Source: Marchantia polymorpha subsp. ruderalis
Taxonomy: Eukaryota; Streptophyta; Marchantiopsida; Marchantiales; Marchantiaceae
Direction of reading: 5' to 3'
NCBI GenBank assembly: GCA_037833965.1
Contig: AP031352.1
Location: 15,418,501-15,482,500 of the forward strand
DNA length: 64,000 nucleotides
Under the pieces are notes generated by a model, which worked only from the letters and a program-made list of their open reading frames with translations, was not told the DNA's origin and did not search any database. A program made the position numbers and the translations under genes. This document shows, piece after piece, positions 1 through 10,712 of this stretch (position 1 is its first letter; each line of letters begins with the position of its first letter).

Positions 1-1601
1 TCCGTATATTGAGTCATGTGTAAGATAGCTAAAGTAAAGTGAGGAGAGTTCTAGATAGACGTAGTCTTCCGGAGGGAGAACCACGTTACATATGTCTGTC
101 ATGAATGTTTTAATATTTTCTCCATTTTACCGTTCACAATTCAGTCATATGAAAAATGACACGTTCAAACTGACATGTCTTATTTAATTTCAAAAATGAT
201 TGCTTGTGACATATGCTTATACATTCATTTTTGTTTATATTTAAATATATTTCATTAAAGAATATGCACTTATGTGTTGTTTGTGAGTTACATAAATCAT
301 GATGTGCATTTTTTCTAAAAATGATTCAATAATCATATAATTGTGTTGTTTAATATTGAAAAGATATACATGCATGTGTATTTCATAAAAAATTTATGCT
401 CAAATTCATAAAATATGTTTTTTTTTGGTTTTCCGTACTCAATATTCTGTAATTTCTTAATGTTATAAATAACACATATATTGTATTTTTTGTTGGATTT
501 ATTTATTTGAGGAAACATATATTTGAATATATGTTCAAAAACTACAACTAAACAAACATGTATATTTAATGCGATTTGGTTTTAGTTTATTGATGATGTT
601 GAATTTTATGAGAAGATGTTCAAATAGCGCCTGATTTTTTTAAATCAGTCAATTCGTGGCGTGGTAGACACAGGAGATGTCTTCCATGCAACGCCACTTG
701 TTCGTAAAAGTTTGAGGAGCTTGCTAAGGACTTGATTTCGTTTTACTGTATTAAACTAACCCTTTATGATAAGATGTACAAGTTGGTGGTGTTAAAACCA
801 AAAGAAATCTCGATTGACTAAAAAATGTTTGGATTGTGCCAAAGTGACATTGGTAACATATTGAAAGTATCTGGGAAGCAAATCTTCTATGCATGAATTT
901 TCATACTAAAATGATACTGAATTTCATAATGACGGTCCGCTTTTCTTGAAGCCAGTTGTTTGAGCTCTGATGCAGAAATATTATTTTCATTGGCGAAAAG
1001 TACATTGTGAATGATAAGGAATAAGTTTCTTGGTCTGTCTTTGGTAAGGAAATACTTTTTTTAGACCGAACACTTTCAATCTATGTAGATCATGCTTACA
1101 TGAATCTCCGAAATCAAATCGTATACAGTATCTAGAATGCAAACGAGTGAGCACGAAAGGCTGAATCCAATCGATCAGTATAAGGAAAAACAGGGGAAAA
1201 CGCCGTGTCCACGTTCAGGATTCGCGTAATACATAGAGCTAAAAAGGCTGAAGGTGACATGGCTGGAATGTTACTCAGAAGACGGTCGCGGAATCCTGGT
1301 CGTCGAAATATTGGAATCTAGCGGCGCCGAAGATGTCACGGAACCCAGCGTGGCTTTCTATCCTTGCGCGCAGGTGTGCTCCATATCCGCAAGACCTTAT
1401 CTCCACATTAGCGCTAGCTCAGCTGATCCCCTGCATCTGTCCCGGCGGATTTCTACTGCTGTGCCCCTAATCTGTCACGAGTACAGTTTGAAGTCCGAGT
1501 TTTGAGCCTAACAGCACCTCCTTACTGGAACATTGTCTTCTCATTCCAGTTGGAGATCGTCTTCGTGAGGCAGCAGGGAGCATTTCTCTCGCTGATTCGA
1601 A
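1..1601. other. AT-rich intergenic DNA and upstream region of the RNA-binding protein gene
   Basis: Positions 1 to about 1200 are AT-rich with only short, unconvincing open frames and no recognisable domain. From about 1200 the composition becomes more balanced, which fits the promoter and 5' untranslated region of the plus-strand gene that starts at 1602. Short open frames around 1254-1505 and 1502-1792 overlap this leader and the first exon in other frames and look like chance. Confidence 0.5.
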
Positions 1602-3043
1602 ATGGCTGCATCGTGTGTATCAGTGTTATCGGCCGCTGCCGGTTCGTGTGTTGCCGTAAGAAGTATCGACACCAGGGCCACCAGACAGACTTCTCGTCTA
1701 TCCCTGGTCGTACCTTCTCTAGCTGTGTCCCGTTCTGCCGAGAAGATCTTTACCTCAGGCCTGTTCTTGACCACTTTGAGTTCCAGGGTTGAAAGGAGTG
1801 CCGGAATTGCTGCCAGGGCTGCCGACCTTGAGGAAGCTGAGACGTCAGTTGATTCTACTCCATCTTCTCCTGCCCCTGCTGCTGGTACCAAACTTTACGT
1901 CGGAAATCTGCCGTGGGCCGTTCACAGTCAGCAGCTCGCTGAAATTTTCCAAGAGTACGGAAATGTCGAACTTGTGGAGGTAACACCAAGCGGAAACTGA
2001 CACCCATGGCTTTTCCTTATCATTGGAAACATGCATCAAGGAGACATTGCATTGAAATTATTTACCGGATAAATGAAGTCTACGTAGATATATTTGTATG
2101 GGTAGTGTTCAAATTTTCCACATGAGCATGTCCCCCGTACGTTTATCAAGTTGGTATGATTCCTGCGCACATGGAATTTCTAAACCCTACGCACAAAAAA
2201 TCTGTTATTAGCGGTTCCTTGCTGGACTTGTGAACCATGAACCATTACGAATGCAAACTGTGCATGCGAGGTATATTGCATTTACTTGATGTGCCTTGTT
2301 TGGATACAGGTTATTTACGATAGAGACACCCAAAAGAGCCGAGGGTTCGCGTTTGTGACCATGAGCACTAATGAAGATGCACAAAGAGCAATTGACGCGC
2401 TGGACGGCTCAGTAAGTACTTATTACCTGAAGTGCAGACACTCTTGACATCACCTCCAGGGTTTTGCGGGGGCAATTCACTAACCTTAAATCATGGTTTG
2501 TGCAGGAGCTTGACGGAAGAGTGGTGAAAGTTAACTTTCCTCAAACCACGAAGGATGCATCGAGAAATGACAGATACAAAAACGAGAGGGCTGCTCCACG
2601 CGAACGTAGGGAAGGAGAAGGATATTCTCCCAGACCAGGCGGTAGCTTCAATTCCGCTATGAAGATCTTTGTTGGAAATCTATCATGGGGAGTCGATGAC
2701 GTTGCTCTTGACGAGCTGTTCAGTGAGTACGGAAAGGTTGTGGAGGCGAAGGTTGTGCACGACAAAGCAACAGGACGCTCCAGGGGTTTCGGATTCGTCA
2801 CTATGACAAAGGAAACGGAAGTAGCTTCTGCTATCGAAGCCCTCGACGGAGCTGTAAGTTTTCGTAGCAAAAGCTCACTACCATTCAGATTGTTAGGCGT
2901 TTGGGTTGAAAGTCACGATTGCTCTGCACATTTGAGCTAATGTTTGCAAGTGTTGTTTACAGGATTTTGACGGGAGGACCATGAGGGTGAACCGTGCTGG
3001 TGATAAGCCAGAAAGGAGTGATTCACCAAGCCGGGGTTATTAG
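1602..3043 (+). CDS. Chloroplast ribonucleoprotein with two RRM domains
   Basis: Four exons: 1602-1979, 2310-2411, 2506-2853 and 2963-3043, all phase 0, giving 302 residues. Residues 1 to about 90 are rich in Ser, Ala and Arg and look like a chloroplast transit peptide followed by a short acidic stretch ([13 protein letters not shown]). RRM1 starts at KLYVGNLPW (97-105) with RNP1 RGFAFVTM (137-144). RRM2 starts at KIFVGNLSW (213-221) with RNP1 RGFGFVTM (253-260). The linker is basic and Gly/Arg rich. This is the cp28/cp29/cp31 family, which binds chloroplast mRNAs and supports their stability, processing and editing in the stroma; that role is family knowledge. The start ATG precedes the transit peptide and no better upstream start is in frame. 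Both RRMs carry an intron directly after the matching ALDG(S/A) residues. Which family paralogue it is cannot be told. Confidence 0.93.
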
Positions 3044-5291
3044 AAGTAGATTTAAAATAGATATTTATCAATGAGTTTCTTGAGCAAGCCCTTAGCAGGC
3101 AGACTAACTTGTAGCTTGTAGGCGAAACTCGGGCCGTTTGGAGTCCAATGGATTTTGAGAACATCCGGAGACATTTTTTGCAATGGGTAGGCGGAGGAAC
3201 GTGTTTCACGTACTTCGGAGCCTATATGAAAGTTTCGGAGCGTAAACTGGCCTGTACAGGCCGAGCGGGGAACAATGTGTTGCGCTTCCTTCTGCCGTGC
3301 CGTGTCAGAAGTTGTTAGCGTAGAAGGTATACATGGTCCTTGGAAGGCCGGGGGAGCCTTGTTTTTCCTGCCGAGGCTGAGTATCGAAGTCGCTCGCCTC
3401 TGCTCCGCCTATCTTCAAACCTTTGAGTTCTACCGAGACCTCTGTAGTGCTCACCAAACAAGAGTCGAAACGAGCAGATCATGTAAACTCGGATCTCGAG
3501 GTTTGTACGATCCTTAGAATTTTCAGTAAAACGCCACGTTACAAACTGAGCCATACTGCCGGAACATTTCCGGAAGATGGATGGTTGCTGTTATGATCTA
3601 TTACGATTGCATAGTTGCAAATGATCGGAAGAGCTCTAAGTTTTTAATGTACATGGATGAGCATTCTTATCTTTCTAGCTGATCGAATTTGTAAATTTAG
3701 CTTGATAGAGAACAAACAATTTGGATCAAGTTCGCTCCAATGTCTTGGTGTACCATTCTTATCACTATTGTCCTTGGTTGTTATTTGGACGTCAGCAAGC
3801 ATTCGGTCATAGTGCATAAGTTAAACTCTTGTATGCAATTCTCTTTGTAAGCTAATCATTAGGTGATGTGACAGACTAAACTGGAATGCATGGTAGTGCA
3901 ACTGCTTGGTTGAATGTAGAAAAGATGCTCATGTTTCACACCCAATCGAACGGAAGTGGAATTCTGAAGCTGTGATTTGAAATATAACGTATCACGTCAA
4001 CGTACATAAACTGAAGTACGCAGAAGATTATACAGTGAACAGCACATAAATGTGCAGAATATGATAGAGTGTGCAATAGGCAAATACCGAGAGATAAACA
4101 CTCATCGTCACCTGTGCACTTTGCCTTCTCATACGAAGGAAATTATTCTAAGGTGAAATAGTTTAAAACGCTGTTGAAGTAATAAACTTATCAATATGAG
4201 GTAATTTTTCATGAAAAACCCTCAAACAAAATAACTGTGCCAAATAATCAACAAAATAATATTAATTGTCAAAATAACTCCACCCAACAGAGTATATACA
4301 TATGTACAACAGTACAGTCAACACGACATAAAATTCTTTTTGTAATATTATGTGCTACGTGCAAATGTGCGTTCTACTTATTTGTTGTTAAAATATCAAC
4401 TCCATACATAACGTCAGTAAAATCTAATCACAATCCTTGAACCAATAAACTTGCATGAGTTACATACATCAACACTGTACCGAGATGAATGATGATCTCA
4501 TGTTCCAATGACAACGAAAGTCAAATTTCACTTGTAATATAAGTACATATTGAATTTGTGGAGAATTTACGTAATTTCATAATTTTCATGTGCTATAGTG
4601 GATTCACAATTGTTTTCTTTATTCAACATGTTGCAAAAAGATATGAGCTTGAATCTAAGCAAGAGTCAAATGTAACTCGAAATCTGGAACAGGAAGCTAT
4701 TTCAACAAGACCTATGTTCGCTCCGTCAAGTTCCTTCAGGTTGATCTCAACATTGTAATACTTTATTTTTGGCTCTGGGCTGGTGTTTTGGTGTTCATTT
4801 CAATGGCTCATGCATATTTACATACAGACTTTCACTCTTGATATTCACATAGGTTCCAAACACTTTATTCTCTGGTAGATCCCCAATAAAGGACAATTCA
4901 CAACACTTGATTGCTTAAGGAATCAAACGCTTAGACCATTCAAAAAATTTGCTGCTTGTGGTTCAAAAATCTACAATTCGAAACGAAGCGAACAATGAGG
5001 CTAGCCTGTGTTTGGAGAACTATTCACAATGATCTTCAAACAAAAGTATTTGCCCAGTTCTGCTTACGAGATTCTTCACATATGATGGGCTACCATTTTC
5101 GAGTAACTCTACTTATGGAACGATCATGGACACCTTCCTTGGAACTTACAAATTTCGGTTAAAACTCGTCCTGACACGCTCTGTGGGAACTGGTACTATA
5201 TGCTCTTCATCAACATGGCTATCAATGTCAAGAGAAGTGTCGAGAGGAGCGCCGACAAATGAGGGCCCAAATGTGTTCAACGGTCTTCGAA
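3044..5291. other. Intergenic DNA between the RNA-binding protein and RsmI-like genes
   Basis: The first few hundred bases are probably the 3' untranslated region of the plus-strand gene; they include an open frame at 3275-3517 with no recognisable domain. From about 3550 the DNA is AT-rich and gene-free. The right end should hold the 3' untranslated region of the minus-strand RsmI-like gene, whose stop codon is at 5292-5294. No RNA gene or mobile element was recognised. Confidence 0.45.
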
Positions 5292-8200
5292 TCAAGATTT
5301 CCGCTTCTGACTTATTCCAAGGGCGAGTGGGTAAACCACATTCCTTCTTGCCGAGGTTTCCAAGACGACCTGCTTTGTGGCCTGCGAGACACGAACGCCA
5401 TGAGAAATAATAGAAAAATCTTCGGCACAATAGCATCTGAGTATAATAAAGAGATTTCTCTGAAGCGTCCCTGCCCTTTCAGTACACAGACTGAGAAGTG
5501 AAATGAGGAAGTGGATCATACCTCTGAAGGGCTCTTTCCTGCATCAATGAGGTTCTGCAAGCGTGAAATCAACTCATCCTCTGCCATGGGTTGATCTCGA
5601 AAACCCTTCGGAAGTCCCTCAACGATGAAGGTCATTTCTCCTCGAGGACTCCGCGACATAAATTCTCTTTGAGCTTCTTCCAGTGATCCGCGCCAGAACT
5701 GGCATTGACATAAACTCTGAAGTCAGCACAATGTCGACTTTACATCTTCCATCTAATCAAGTGAAAACTGTGAGGAACCATTTCCTTGAGATAAGTAAGC
5801 ACCTCTTCATGAAGCTTTGTCATCTCTCTTGCAACTGCACACCGTCTCCATGAGAGTTAATGCGCCAAGAAAGACAAGTCGCTAAGCTCGTCAGATGATA
5901 TTGTAAGGGTCAAAGCTTCTCTCCATAAACAGAAAGTTTCACACACAATAGTGTGAAAATTTCACACACCTATTGCAAATCGAAATGACAAGATGAGCCG
6001 GAGCAAAACTTGAGATACCTCGAGGGTCCAAAAGCAAGTACACAGTCATCCAGAGTTTTGCACAACTTGTGCGGTGGTACGTAGAAAATTTGTGTTGCAG
6101 ATTCATTGGCAGCTATGGCTAGACGTTTCTGACGTGAACTTGATTGTGCTGGTAGAAAGCCAACTGTCAATGCAATGTACAGCTTGTCAGTCAAGTACGT
6201 CATGGACTTGTGTTAAACCGTTGACGGAGTATAAATTACATACTACATGATCACCCTTAGGGGCTTAACATCAGATAACATCTCGTTAAGGAAGTATAAG
6301 GAATCCAACTCATTCAAAGCACAGTCACTTACGCATAGAAGAAAATTCCCAAAGATTATGAAAACTAAGCCCAGCTCTTAGTTTATAAGCTAAGAGAAAT
6401 GATCAGCGAGATTGCACAACTGCACAATTTGATCCTTACCGAATGTAAACTCATCAGTGGATAGACCAGATGCGACCAGGGCCGTTATAACTGCAGACGG
6501 TCCTGGGATCGGGAATACATCGACATTGACCTCCACACACGCCCTCACCTATATGAATATTAGGACACAATTTCAAGTTAATTGCAAAACTTTGCAGGAT
6601 TATCATCAAGTAATGGTAAGGAGAAATGAAAAAATGAATGTGGGTTTAACATCCTCTCTTAGGCTTATTATCATGCACAGCAAGATGCCAACCACTTGAA
6701 TCATGAGGCAAATTGCACCAACATTTTGTAAAAGGATGTTCCTCTTACGAAGGAAGACGTAAAACAGAACTTGAGTTAGAGCCAAAATCAACCCCTTGCA
6801 GCAGTAGCGACTGCTGCAAGGGGTTGATTTTGGCTCTAACTCAAGTATAAGTGACGACAAGTATACTTCAGTCAATGAATATCATGTGCCAGCGTTACAC
6901 ATAAGCTCCATATCCTTCATAAGAATATCAAGAAATGGAAAGTACATACAATATCACTACCGGGATCGCTGATACCCGGCATGCCTGCGTCACTGATGAG
7001 GGCTACGACTTCACCTCGTCGCAATCTTTCAAGAACCATGTCTCTGCGGGCTATTTCGTTAAACTTGTGATAACTCATCTGCCCACATGGATGGAGTAGC
7101 AGTAAGCTCGACTATGCAGATACCCAACGATTTTAAGTGACTCACTTGTGTCAAAACAGAAATCAGTTATGTGATCAGGAACTCTAGAATCAAGAACCAA
7201 ACTTCCATATATAACCAAATCAAGTTCGCGTTATTGCCTGGTCATGAAAGAAGATGTCAACTGCTTCATTGGTACTTACAGTGGGAGTCTTAATCTCGTA
7301 ATGACGAAGCAATCTGGACGAGTGCCTGGTGTCCTCTGCTAGAATCATTGATGCTGACTTCAAGACTCGTAAAGCCCTGTCTTTGAGAATCCAAATTAGC
7401 CACTAACCAACTCACTTGCAGAACATTTCTCCAATAGAGAACGGAAGCTTCGCAAGGGAATGTACCAATGACATTCATTTTTGGGACTTCACCGTAAAGT
7501 AATGTCTTCCAAGTTTCCAATCGGCGTGCCCACAAGATAAAGCCCAGCTTTGAGTACACCCTGCACATATCGAACTCTACTTAGAGAAGCCATTTCAGAG
7601 CTAAGGTTGCCATCGAGTCTAACATATTCCTTCCAATCATACCATTCAACTGAACTGCTCACCCCTCACCTTCCAAAAAGTCAATCACCTCAGTTCGATG
7701 GGAGATGTACACGACAACTGACTAAGAGCTTGAAGTTGGCCGAAACAGTGAATTATTGGTTTGATCTATATTGAAGCATATAATTCTAGAAGAGAAGTAT
7801 TTAAAATTCACAGTTCCTTCGAATTTATACTGGTAGAAGATTCTCATAGCTGCTCCAGCTCGGAGACCGTATACCGATAAGAAAATGTACCTGTGATCCT
7901 ACATAGATTTCAACAGCATGCAATCCAAGAGCCGCTGAGGAAGAATAAGTAGGAAAGGTTCACCTTGGATATTAAAGAATGATCAGATTCTTTAATATCA
8001 GATTTATCTTCCTCAATGACTACGATATCTTCGTCCCGCAGTGATAAAACGTAATCATTCTCATATCCGACAGAATTCTCCGAAGAGGATCCAACGCAAT
8101 CCTCAATCTGGAAACTGTTCGCTTGCGAATCATGAATGCTTCTGAACGGAACTCTCGCACCCAGAATAGCAGAGCCGCCGAAATTCTTCATCCCACGAAG

Positions 8201-8464
8201 AACGGAAAGGTGTCCAGCCATAAGGCACCGCACACGGTTCTTGACAACGAAGCCAATTTCTGCGTTACAACCTGAACAACAACCGGACTGGAAATCGTTC
8301 TGGGCTCTATATCCTCCGAAGAACGTACAGGCACCAGCATTTGGCCCCAAAGCAACTCTGAAGCCGCCCACGAGTGAGCAACTCGACCGGTGTTGACGGC
8401 ATAAACGTTCAACCGGTAACAACATCCTCTGAGCAGGGACAGCGTGTGCCATCTCTCGGAACAA
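5292..8464 (-). CDS. RsmI: RsmI-type 16S rRNA 2'-O-methyltransferase, organelle-targeted
   Basis: Nine exons on the minus strand: 8464-7964, 7560-7493, 7376-7280, 7078-6950, 6548-6440, 6163-6019, 5845-5803, 5698-5522 and 5381-5292, all phase-consistent, giving 452 residues. Motifs of the tetrapyrrole-methylase fold in RsmI order: GLYLVGTPIGN (173-182), AEDTR (203-207), SYHKFNE (224-230), SDAGMPGISDP (251-261), PGPSA (280-284), GFLPA (303-307), AREMTKLHEE (355-364) and a C-terminal ATKQVV...VVYPLAL segment. Bacterial RsmI methylates the ribose of C1402 (E. coli numbering) in the ribosomal decoding centre using S-adenosylmethionine. The extra 165 N-terminal residues include a basic, Ser-rich start that suggests plastid (or mitochondrial) import, so the likely target is organellar 16S rRNA; that is inference. 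Met1 (8464) and Met5 are both possible starts. The exon 7 acceptor (CATGGAG before ACGG) has a weak pyrimidine tract but restores the frame exactly. Confidence 0.93.
6769..6846. repeat. Perfect 37-bp palindrome with a 4-base loop in RsmI intron 4
   Basis: The left arm is 6769-6805, the loop AGCG is 6806-6809 and the right arm is 6810-6846. I compared the arms base by base and found no mismatch. The arms begin ACTTGAGTTAGAGCC and end CTAACTCAAGT. It lies in intron 4 (6549-6949) of the RsmI-like gene. Flanking bases do not extend the pairing. The lack of any mismatch suggests a recent snap-back (template-switch) event or selection for the fold. Confidence 0.95.
7968..7999. repeat. 13-bp hairpin at the exon 1 end of the RsmI gene
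   Basis: The arms 7968-7980 (GATATTAAAGAAT) and 7987-7999 are exact reverse complements around the loop GATCAG. The hairpin is inside coding exon 1 (residues around SDIKESDHSLIS) and ends four bases from the last exon base at 7964, so in pre-mRNA it would stand beside the 5' splice site. Confidence 0.8.
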
Positions 8465-10712
8465 CTAATTGGAACCAACCATGGCTGACATACAGGGCCT
8501 GGGTCACAGAAGCGGAACCGAGAATCTCCGTCCGGGAAGCTCAAATCAATGCTCCAGAGCTGCGTAAAGCGCGAGTTAGTGAACAAACATCGATGGTTCT
8601 GAATTGTGTTTCAAATTTCACGCAGCTGCGAAGTGAAATAAATGAGTGACTTCGGTGAAATCATAACAAGGTCTTGCAATTCTCCCTTCGCTTTGACATT
8701 CGCAATAGCTGAATTCTTCTAGACTGAGAGCTGAAGGGCCGGAATTCAAATCAGGCTGTCTTTACTTATCAACGCAGTGCGGGCCGGGGTGATTATATCG
8801 TAAACCACGGTTCATCCAATCGAGCCGCAGTTAGAGGAAGTGTTCATTATTAAGACTATACCATATTTTGTCTAGGGCTTCCATGGACCCCACTTTAATG
8901 AAATGTCTCAAGTGAACCCGGAGCACCTGCCGATGATTGAAGCGTTGACGCTAGAGTTTGACTGTATCATGGATCTGACTTTCCCTGAAGTATTTTCCCA
9001 GATACGTTGCGTGAGTAACTCAAGTTCATTGAAGCGAGAGAATTCGATGAGCCCTTCTTTGGAGAATGAGGCAAATGGCAAGACGTTAATGGCAAATGTC
9101 CGGGAACCAATGTCAGTCTTTTGATTGTAAATGGTGGTGACTGCCAATGACTCCTGCCATTTGCTAAACACGGTACAGATTGGACCTCGTATTTGTTCTC
9201 TTTGTGAAGGTTGGTCAATACTCCCCACTTTAGCATGATGTTTTAGACAAGTGTAAAGTGTCACGCATGATTCGATCAATGTCAACTTGTGCTTTTCTGA
9301 AAATTAGGTTTCAAGAATTAAAGTTGAAGATTTTCAAACTTTCAAATATGTATAGAATAATTTGCCACTTTTTTTCATGATCAAATACTCTAGTTTTGGA
9401 AATGCCGTATAGTTAAATGATCAGCATTGTTAAGAGAGATTCATTTCAAGATTGTCTTTAACTGTTAGTAGATGTTGACATTAGATCTGATGGCGTTGGT
9501 TTGAGGCTTTTTGTAATGCATTAACTGTAAAGTGTTGCAACTTACTACGGTTGTGGTTGATACCCATGATGGGCTGGTATGCATCCCATTTAATGGAGCT
9601 TTGTTGTTTGAAACATTTCAGTGTTCTTTCACACCTGGATATAATACTTCTCAAACTTTAGTAGCACATGCAAATTGTAGCGAAGATTCCCGTTGACTGT
9701 GTGTTAGCACATTATCAATTATTTCTTGTTTGGAATATTAATGCATGTGTTATTGACTTCATCTTTCTAATGGACATTTCTTAGATGCTTGCCTACATTC
9801 GCTTGTTTCTTAAAGATTGTAATCAGTAAGCATCACAAGGCCAGACCTCGCTGGGGACTGTAAAACATGAAAGCTTAGATGTTCACAGGCCCGCACAGGT
9901 GGTCTTTGATATGCCGACCCACAACCAGGCACCACAACCAGACAAACACATGACAACATCTTACATTCGTGACGAGACGAACAATAAGTGCAGGGATAAA
10001 AAAAACCGGAAGCTCGTTCCATTCATTATTAAAAAACAACATATCTCATCCACGGCGACGCTTAAGCCCAGTGTCTGCATCAACTCGTCAATGCAAGGTT
10101 GTGAATTCAAATTTGACTGGATTGACTTAGTACCAAAGACCCACAATTGAAGCGAAGTCGTACTACTCGTGTCATTTGGAAGGAAACCATGCATACTCAA
10201 TGACAAAAAGTTTCCACCACGTGCTGTATTCTTTCACTCCGGTCTAAATCCAGATGAATTTAGTGATAAACTTCCTTCCAGATTGAAACAGTGTGACAGA
10301 TGTCTCAGTTTGTAGCTCTTCCAAGCTTGAAAAGGTTTCCCTGAAGGATTGAAAGAATAGATACAAACGGGACAATTTCGCCCAAATTCCACAAACTCAC
10401 GAGAACTATTATACACCCAACGCATAGATCATAGTAACACAATTCTGCTCCATGCTGACATACTAGATGTTGGAGGGCCTGTCTCTTTCATAGAAGCACA
10501 GTCTCTGCGTACCGGAGTTATGAACAGGCGTTAGCTGGGGCAACGGTACAACGATGAGCAGTATAATGACGGCCCTGTCACTTATAAGCTTTTACACCAC
10601 ATTAATATGCTGGGTAATTTTCATCACTCCCACACGTAGAGAAATAATTGCATTAGATGGAGGTATCCTCCCGAAACCGCTTGACTCAGGTAGACTATCA
10701 AACTCCAAAACT
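8465..10712. other. Intergenic DNA between the RsmI and PPX genes
   Basis: The left part (8465 to about 8900) is the upstream region of the minus-strand RsmI gene. The rest up to 10712 is the downstream flank of the minus-strand PPX gene. Open frames at 8903-9124, 8908-9285 and 9961-10206 show no domain, no splice support and overlapping antiparallel frames, so I do not call genes here. Confidence 0.45.

Noticed and set aside
7841..7895. Possible extra small exon of the RsmI gene
   Set aside because: Exon 1 (phase 0) joins directly to the exon at 7560 and gives the complete family sequence; an added exon is not needed.
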